Source of the DNA: Perognathus longimembris pacificus
Lineage: Eukaryota; Chordata; Mammalia; Rodentia; Heteromyidae
DNA length: 64,000 nt
Direction: 5' to 3'
NCBI RefSeq assembly: GCF_023159225.1
Contig: NC_063168.1
Span: 64,211,398-64,275,397 of the forward strand
Shown: positions 58,001 to 64,000 of the stretch, piece after piece
Layout: the number at the start of each line of letters is the position of its first letter
Numbering within the stretch: the first letter of the stretch is position 1
Position numbers and translations under genes: made by a program
The notes under the pieces: generated by a model
Seen by the model: only the letters and a program-made list of their open reading frames with translations
What the model was told of the DNA's origin: nothing
Databases searched by the model: none

Positions 58001-58878
58001 CGCTAGAACTTATAGGCACAGGAAGGAACTTCCTGAATAGAGTCCCAGGGGCACCACAGTTAGGGGAGAGACTCGACAAATGGGACTACTACAAATTAAA
58101 AAGTTTCTGCACAGCTAAGGACATAGCCACCAAAACAGAAAGACAGCCAACCATATGGGAAAGGATCTTTACCAGCACAGCAACAGACAAAGGCCTAATA
58201 TCCGTCATCTACAGAGAACTCAACAAACTAAGCCCCTCCAAGCCCAATAAACCAATTAGGAAATGGGCAAAGGAGCTAAAGAGAGACTTCACAAGAGAAG
58301 AAATAAAAATGGCAAAGAAACATATGAGGAAATGTTCAACAGCCCTGGTAGTAAAGGAAATGCAAATAAAAACAACCCTGAGCTACCACGTCACCCAAGT
58401 TAGAATGGCCTATACTCTGAACTCAGGCAACAACAAATGCTGGAGGGGGTGCGGGGAAAGAGAAACCCTTCTCCATTGTTGGTGGGAGTGCAAATTAGTA
58501 CAACCACTTTGGAGAACAGTATGGAGGTTTCTCAAAAAGCTCAATATAGACCTACCCTATGACCCAGCCATACCACTCCTAGGCATCTATCCTAAACAGC
58601 AAGTCCCAAGATATCAAAAAGACATTTGTACTTCCATGTTTATCGCGGCACAATTCACAATAGCCAAAATGTGGAAACAACCCAGATGCCCCTCCACAGA
58701 CGAATGGATCCAAAAAATGTGCTACCTATACACAAGGGAATACTACATAGCGATTAGGAATGGTGAAATATTGTTATTCGCAGGGAAATGGTCAGAACTT
58801 GAACAAATAATGTTGAGTGAGACAAGGCGAGAACACAGAGAACAAAGGGGTATGATCTCCCTGATATATGACTGTTAA
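55051..58878 (+). pseudogene. L1 ORF2 (endonuclease-reverse transcriptase), disrupted
   Basis: ORF2p nicks target DNA and copies L1 or SINE RNA into it. The span (3,828 bp) equals about 1,276 codons, normal length. N-terminal APE-type endonuclease: residues aligning with its active site are all encoded (N14 in NINGIN, E43 in LQETH, D145/N147 in GDFN, D205 in SKIDH, D229-H230 in SDHS). Reverse transcriptase: [12 protein letters not shown] and ENYRPISL are present, but the catalytic box is FADN (57,147-57,158), Asn replacing the second Asp. The C-terminal Cys/His motif C-x3-C-x7-H-x4-C is intact at about 58,438. Lesions: TGA 55,213; TGA 55,594; TAA 56,305; TAG 56,755; TGA 56,785; frameshift 56,851-56,858; TGA 56,919; frameshift about 57,637-57,655 in an A-run; frameshift about 57,731-57,735. 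The last third (57,970-58,878) is open. Frame order along the gene is 1, 0, 2, 1. Confidence 0.95.
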
Positions 58879-59346
58879 GAAAGGGAGAAGGAGAGACAGT
58901 AGAGACCAGGTCTGTGAAACCAAAAACTGCTTGTCAAATGGTATTTCCCACAGGATTGGGGCAGCGACCCAACAGTATGTAACTAAAACCAAACAACTAC
59001 TCAACATATAAAGGTCAAAAATTGACCTCTCAGTGGAATACAATAGCTCAAAAGCTATGTATGTACGTTGATATAAGACTACTGTCGACATATTGTCTAA
59101 TATCGACATCACATTTAAAGCCCTAGGCGAATTTTCTTGGGCTTGGCCTCGTGGCTACTGTATATGTTCTTGATGCAGTATATATTGTATATGTGTCTAC
59201 CTGACCTAGAGAAGAGAAAGGAAAACAGGACGTAAGATATCACAAGAAATGTACACACTGCCCTACTATGTAACTGTACCCTTTTTGCACAACACCTTGT
59301 CAAAAAATTTGTGTTCACTTAATAAATAAATTAAATAAATAAAAGA
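58879..59346 (+). terminator. L1 3' UTR, polyadenylation signal and tail
   Basis: Follows the ORF2 TAA. It begins purine-rich (AAGGGAGAAGGAGAGACAG), includes CACAAGAAATGTACACACTG and CTGTACCC, and ends with overlapping AATAAA hexamers at 59,321-59,330 and an A/T-interrupted A tail. Unlike the type A truncated copies it lacks the long G-run. Confidence 0.85.
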
Positions 59347-59359
59347 AGAATAATATATA
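59347..59359 (+). repeat. L1 target-site duplication, right copy
   Basis: AGAATAATATATA, identical to 52,213-52,225. Confidence 0.95.
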
Positions 59360-59377
59360 AAATGTTCCAAAATCGTG

Positions 59378-59577
59378 TACAAGGGAGAATGAAGTAAAAA
59401 GAAATTCAATATATATATAACCTACAAAATTTAAGAAAAGTGAGGGAAGGGATAGGCTGGAAGAGTTAGATGAGAATGTTTTGAAAGGGGTGATGTTGAT
59501 AACATGCATTGTACTGATAAATGGTTTTGTGGAATTACAACTCCTTTGGACAACTACTTAAAGATAATATTTTTTAA
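59378..59577 (+). mobile_element. LINE-1 3'-UTR fragment (type B) at the L1 flank
   Basis: GAGAATGAAGTAAAAAG, CTACAAAATTTAAGAAAAGTG, GAGAATGTTTTGAAAGGGG and ACAACTCCTTTGGACAAC are collinear with the end of the copy at 5163. It lies about 20 bp from the full-length L1's TSD, so the young L1 landed beside, or at the truncated edge of, an older L1. Confidence 0.7.
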
Positions 59578-60365
59578 AAGCACTGTAGGGACTTATAGAT
59601 GAAATATGAGAGAAAACCATATACAAATAAGCAAGTACCCTAGGTCTTTGGTATCTGCAGGCATCTGGTTCTAAGGATTCTTCCACTGAGAAAAAAAATT
59701 GCAAAGGCTCAAATACTATTTAAATTTCCCTATACTGTAAATACAGGCTACCACTGGGTATAGCCCTATTACCATTATGAAACATTATTGTTGCAAACAT
59801 TAATACTACTCATTAAAATATTATATTTTGCTTATTTATCTCAATTATTGTGAATGCTTGATTCATTTCTCTCTAAGTATGTACAACTTCCACTAAGGAC
59901 ATGTTGTCTTTCAACAAATTTGTAATTTTTATTTTATCACTTAAAATCAAGCACATTCTGTGCCATGTTTGACTTGGAAAGATTGCCACAATCTTGGACT
60001 GGATTTTTGAGTACCATTTTCTCCTTGCAGTCATAGTTTTAGCAAATTAAGGGTGGGGGGGGCGAAAAATACTCAACAGAGCAGACAATGACTTTGTACA
60101 ATACTGGATTGACTGAAGGCTTTTCTGAATTGTGCCATTTGTTTGTGGGAAATTTAAATGTTTGCTTTTAAAATTTCTTAATTTTTTTTTTACAATTTAT
60201 TATTATTGTTTTGTCCACTGTTGGTCAAAACCATATGTGTTAGCTCTTGTAATAAGGCAAGCATACTGCATATACTTTGGGACTAATTAAAACTGGGAAT
60301 GAGAGAAGGATAGCCTTCATAATGACTTTTGGCCTGTGTGACAGGTTGAGGTGATGTCTCTGACT
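59578..60365. other. Unassigned interval
   Basis: AT-rich; a G-run near 60,052. No gene. Confidence 0.35.
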
Positions 60366-60369
60366 AGCT

Positions 60370-60530
60370 GAGGCTCTGTATTCATTCCTTCAAGAAATTC
60401 CTTAACTGCTTGCCTTATATTTACGTCCAAATGAATGAGACATTTGCAATCCTTGAACAGCTCATAGTCCATTGGGGAGAGTAGTAAACAAACAATTAAA
60501 ATGTGCATGATGGTAAGAAAAGCTAACAAC
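60370..60530 (-). mobile_element. Possible L2 relic
   Basis: TTCATTCCTTCAAG, AATGAATGAGACATTTGC and CAGCTCATAGTCCATTGGGG with AGTAAACAAACAATTAAAATG resemble the antisense L2 3' end. Weak. Confidence 0.35.
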
Positions 60531-63050
60531 ATTATGCCTTGCAAATTATGGGAGTGTAAACATAGCCTATGAAGCTTGGGGCAAAATGGGAAGGGGTAAC
60601 ATTTGGAAATATAGAGTGGCTCATTTGGTCAAGTAAGTTTGCTGGCTAAGTACTGATTGGAGTACCCATGGAGACTCATTATACAGAGCTATGGCCAAGG
60701 AAAGGTCTTGGTTGAACATAGTTTAGGAGTTACCAACATGTACTATAGACATGTACCACATGACAATATTTCAGCCAAGATTGATTGCATATAAGACCGT
60801 GGTCCCATAAGACAGAACAGAGCTGAAATGGTTCCTATCACCTAGTGCTGTTGTCACTAAAACATGTGAAGTTTTCACATGTTTATGGTTATGAACACAT
60901 ATATCTCTCCTAGATGTGGGGTAGGCTTTCCCATTGATGTCTGTGAAAATATATGATGTGTACAAATAAACAAAACTGCCCAAGTACACCTTCTTTAGAA
61001 CACACCCTCATTGTGGAGCAATGTGTGATTCTAAACAAAGATGTACATGTAATGTACATGAAGTACATGTAAATGAAGTACATGAACTAGAACTAGGGAG
61101 AATATTATCTCTCTGGCCAGAATTCATGAGAGATAGAATGGCAGTAGGGGGATATGTAAGATATCAAATAAATCTAAGGAAGTATTCAAGAGAAAACTGG
61201 GAGGAAGAGTGGGAGAATGGAGAGAGGGGAGGAAGGAGGAAGCGAGAGAGGGAGAAAGAAAGAGAGAGAGGGGGAGAAAGAAGGAGAAAAGAGGGAGTTT
61301 ATAGAGGCCAAAGGAGAAATACCTGAAGATAGACTATTGCTTTAAATGCTTCAAAGAGCTCCCCTATTGGTTGAGAGGCACAACATGGTTGCTTGTGAGA
61401 GATCTGAATGTTCCCTTACCTCTTGCTTATCATCTGTGACTTTGGGCATGGGCCCTAATCATTTAAACTAAGACCACAGTCTCTGTGCTCACTGTAAATT
61501 GTTGCAGGAATCATGGTGCTGATTCTTTCTCCTAAAGGGCCTTATTGATCATTTGTGCTAAAACCACACTGAAACAGTGTGCCCTGATACCTTTCTCTTT
61601 CCCTGACCTCCAAGATCACCCTAATTCTCCACCCCTCCTTCTGTATTTTCTGTTTAAATTTGGACTTGTCATTAGTCTGAGTCTCTCCTTGCTCTCCTCC
61701 TTAATCTCCTTTTCCCCTCCTACATTCCATGAGTCCTGGTGGCACACAGCTGTTTCCATCCTCTGAGTGCTTGGCTGTTTCTCAGGTGGCTCCTCAGAGC
61801 AGGTGTTCGGATGTGTGCATGCCGCCTCTCTCTCTCTGCTGCTGTGTTTTCTATACAAACACCAGATTGCAAGGCTGCTTCCTTCTATCTGAAGAAAACC
61901 TGATTCATTGGTGGGTTGTGTTTTTAGACAGTTGGAGATAGGTTAAGTGGGCAAATGATTTGCAGAGCCCAGGGTCAGGCCAATAACTTGTGAGGTGCAA
62001 TGTTGTGTCCTGCTCATGCCCTGCTGTCTCTGGCTCTTGTATTGGGTCTCTTTTCTCTTCACCCTTTGTTCATATGTGACTCTACATCTTTTGGAGCTGT
62101 TCACCCTCATGGGAAGCCTCCTAAGGGTGTAAAACATGGAGCCTGAGTCTGTTGACTCATTATCCTGTGCAATAATAGACTTGCAGAGCCTGAGAAGAAA
62201 CAAATAGGATCATGGGCTAGACAGAACAGTGTTGGTAACCTGGTGAGAAGAAGCAGAGTTGCCTGCTAGGCAGATTCACAGGAGGCTGAACAGGAGTGCT
62301 GAATATATTGGAGGGACCCGCCTTTCTCCATTTTCTGTTGGTCTGTTAACTTGTTCTTGGCTGTTTCCTGAGAATCTGAATGTAGCAAGGGGCTCAGGGG
62401 TATGTAAGGCGAGCTCCTGCTGGTGCACACAGGATGCCCTTTGACCATGAGTTCTGATTTCCCTTTGGGTCTGTGCATGATTATGGCCAGGGTTTCCATT
62501 CCCACTTTTGGTCCACTCATGGCCATTGAATGCTGCTTCTGTCCTCACATGGGTAGATGAGTAACATTCGCCCGACACAGCTCATCTCTTATTGAAAATT
62601 ACTGTCTTCTTGAAGATGCCCATGTCCCGACCCACCATTTGCTCAAATAGTTTTGGTAGGAACAGGAGGAGTTAGGAAATGTCCACCGCGGGGGAGGAAG
62701 GGTGGAGTCAGGAGGCAAAAGGAGGAGGTGCTCAGAGGGCTCAGTCAGGACCAGTGTGAGACAGCATTCATAGCCAGCTGGGGACACCAACCTGTGAAAG
62801 ACAGGCCGACACTCAGACCCAGGTTTTCTGAGCATCGCCGCAGTGGGATGCATTTTTGTCATCCAGATTTTCCTCATTTTCCATGGCAGATCATGTTGTG
62901 AACATCCCAGGCACCTTAGTTGTTTCATTTTAGATGCTTGTGAGGGGCATTTTCTCGATGAGAAAAGTCGGCAGGATCTTGCACGACAGAGAGGGCAAAT
63001 ATGAAACAAACACATCTGAATATACCAGAGTGTGATCATTTCATTTATTC
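60531..63050. other. Unassigned interval with purine-rich tract
   Basis: GTACATG is repeated four times at 61,039-61,084, and 61,195-61,305 is an almost pure A/G tract. A 146-codon minus frame (62,599-63,039) has no recognisable domain. No gene called. Confidence 0.35.
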
Positions 63051-63054
63051 TTTT

Positions 63055-63125
63055 TGTTCAGCCTTTCATTTGTTCAAAACTATTTGTTGAGGATCTTCAC
63101 TGGGCAGGCACCATGCCGGATATGA
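63055..63125 (-). mobile_element. L2 3'-end relic
   Basis: CCTTTCATTTGTTC, ACTATTTGTTGAGG and GGGCAGGCACCATGCCGG follow the antisense L2 3' terminus. Confidence 0.55.
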
Positions 63126-63149
63126 GGGAGACGGCTCTGGGGAATTTTC

Positions 63150-63290
63150 CATGTCAACCTTGATAATTTAGGAACTCCTCTCAGCCTCAATTTCTTATCT
63201 ATAAAATATGAGGGCTATTACGTACCTTGCAGTTGTCCTAAAGGTTGAAATAAGGTTACAATTTTTGGCCTATATCAAGTTTTTATGTTG
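63150..63290 (+). mobile_element. MIR SINE relic
   Basis: CTCAGCCTCAATTTCTTATC, AAAATATGAGGGCTATTACG and TAAAGGTTGAAATAAGG are collinear with the central part of sense MIR. Confidence 0.65.
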
Positions 63291-63814
63291 AGGACTATAA
63301 TTAGGTAAGGACTGTTCTTTTTTCACATATTACACGATTTGAAAAATGAAGCCTGCTTATTTACAATGGCTCACCAAAAATATTATTCTAATGAATGTTC
63401 TCTAAGAGAACATTTATCTCCCTTTAATGGATTCAACTTCTGTTCATTCGAGCTCATGGACAGAGAGCATTCAGAAATCAGCTGAACATGTAAGTGTTGC
63501 TTCTGTCACTGGGTTTGATTTTCTTCTCTAGGGAAGAACACCAAAGACCACAGGTTGGGATGATCTAGTGTTTGGCTGCATCTTAGTTTTTCTAACAGCA
63601 TACATGGGATTTTTCTTTCCTTTTTGTTCTTTTAAAAATTATCTTTAGGCACTAATTTTCCTCCTCTGTGATGTCATTTAAGTAATCATTTCCTTGCCTA
63701 GCTTGTAAAGATTTTGTAATAGTAAATACAATAATTAGGCTATAGTACAATACAATACAGAACAGAGGCTAAGGCTTTAATTATTTTTGTCTTTTTATAT
63801 TTTATTTTAATTTA

Positions 63815-63816
<2 letters not shown>
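63291..63816. other. Unassigned interval
   Basis: No gene or repeat recognised. Confidence 0.35.
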
Positions 63817-63860
<44 letters not shown>

Positions 63861-64000
63861 AGTTAGTACTGAGGTTTGAACTCAGGGCCTTGGTGCTGTC
63901 CTTTAGTTTTTTGCTCAAGACTATTACTCTACTACTTGCGCCAAAGCTCTACTTCTGGCTTTTGAATGATTAATTGGAGATAAGAGTCTCACAGGCTTTC
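63817..64000 (-). mobile_element. B1-like/Geo SINE with (TG)n tail, cut by window end
   Basis: A TG run (63,818-63,858) at the tail side, then antisense right arm (GGTTTGAACTCAGGGCC, TTTGCTCAAGACTATTAC) and the linker (GGAGATAAGAGTCTCACAGG). The 7SL-like left arm lies beyond the window. Confidence 0.82.

Larger units (their letters stand above)
52213..59359 (+). mobile_element. Full-length LINE-1 with perfect 13-bp TSD
   Basis: The element occupies 52,226-59,346 (7,121 bp). AGAATAATATATA is duplicated at 52,213-52,225 and 59,347-59,359, marking a target-primed insertion. Order: GC-rich 5' UTR (to 53,880), ORF1 (53,881-55,004), 46-bp A-rich spacer, ORF2 (55,051-58,878), 3' UTR and A-rich tail. 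Length, ORF order and ORF sizes are those of a complete mammalian L1. Both ORFs carry several disabling changes, so this copy cannot move by itself. The intact TSD argues for moderate age. Its 3' UTR belongs to the type A lineage seen as truncated copies elsewhere in the window, but is diverged from them. Confidence 0.95.

Noticed and set aside
1..64000. CRISPR arrays, operons, riboswitches, phage or plasmid modules
   Set aside because: The sequence is mammalian nuclear DNA. The only regular repeats are microsatellites, retroposon tails and the L1 monomers.

Overview
This window is nuclear DNA of a placental mammal, most likely a rodent of the superfamily Geomyoidea (kangaroo rats, pocket mice, pocket gophers). 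The best evidence is a dimeric SINE with a tRNA-Ala/ID-like left arm and a 'Geo' right arm (IDL-Geo), which as far as I know is described only from that superfamily. Other markers are ID and B1/B4-like SINEs, MIR, L2, MaLR-type LTRs, ancient L1 remnants and several young L1 3' ends. The species cannot be named from the sequence. I found no bacterial-style operon, no intact host protein gene, no tRNA/rRNA/snRNA gene and no CRISPR array. Reading frames outside the large L1 are short and unsupported. The window looks like intergenic or deep-intronic, AT-rich, repeat-built DNA.

Layout. 1-5.2 kb: a SINE cut by the window edge, an L1 3' end, an ancient minus-strand L1, and a complete IDL-Geo with target-site duplication (TSD). 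5.2-19 kb: a 3'-terminal L1 fragment, an ancient LTR, an IDL-Geo nested in an older B1/ID-type SINE, a 126-bp L1 tail with a perfect TSD, an L2, a promoter-like block near 17.3 kb, and a SINE whose tail has grown into a pyrimidine microsatellite. 19-35 kb: MIR/L2 relics, two MaLR-like LTRs, more L1 fragments, a B1-like/Geo SINE, an ID element and a long stretch with few recognisable repeats (27-33.9 kb). 35-52 kb: further L1 3' ends, one with twin-priming inversion architecture, MIR and L2 relics, a TAATTA cluster near 44 kb, an ancient L1 at 48.7-49.95 kb and a B1-like/Geo SINE with perfect TSD.

The dominant feature is a full-length LINE-1 at 52,226-59,346 (7.1 kb, plus strand) bounded by a perfect 13-bp TSD. 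It has a GC-rich 5' UTR of about 1.65 kb with a YY1-type motif at its start and three 52-bp tandem monomers, then ORF1, a 46-bp spacer, ORF2 and a 3' UTR with an A-rich tail. ORF1 and ORF2 carry several stops and frameshifts, and the reverse-transcriptase FADD box reads FADN, so the element is non-autonomous now. The residues aligning with the endonuclease active site are all still encoded. The last 4.7 kb holds L1, L2 and MIR relics, a purine-rich tract and a SINE running off the window end.

How it fits together: the recognisable history is repeated L1-driven target-primed retrotransposition. L1 copies supplied the machinery, and tRNA- and 7SL-type SINEs used it. Many of the microsatellites sit at SINE tails or at one particular site inside L1 ORF2. 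I did not find a clearly new biological system. The most useful leads are the L1 5'-UTR architecture (monomers and a small sense ORF), two dimeric SINE families sharing one right arm that looks tRNA-like, and two candidate regulatory blocks.
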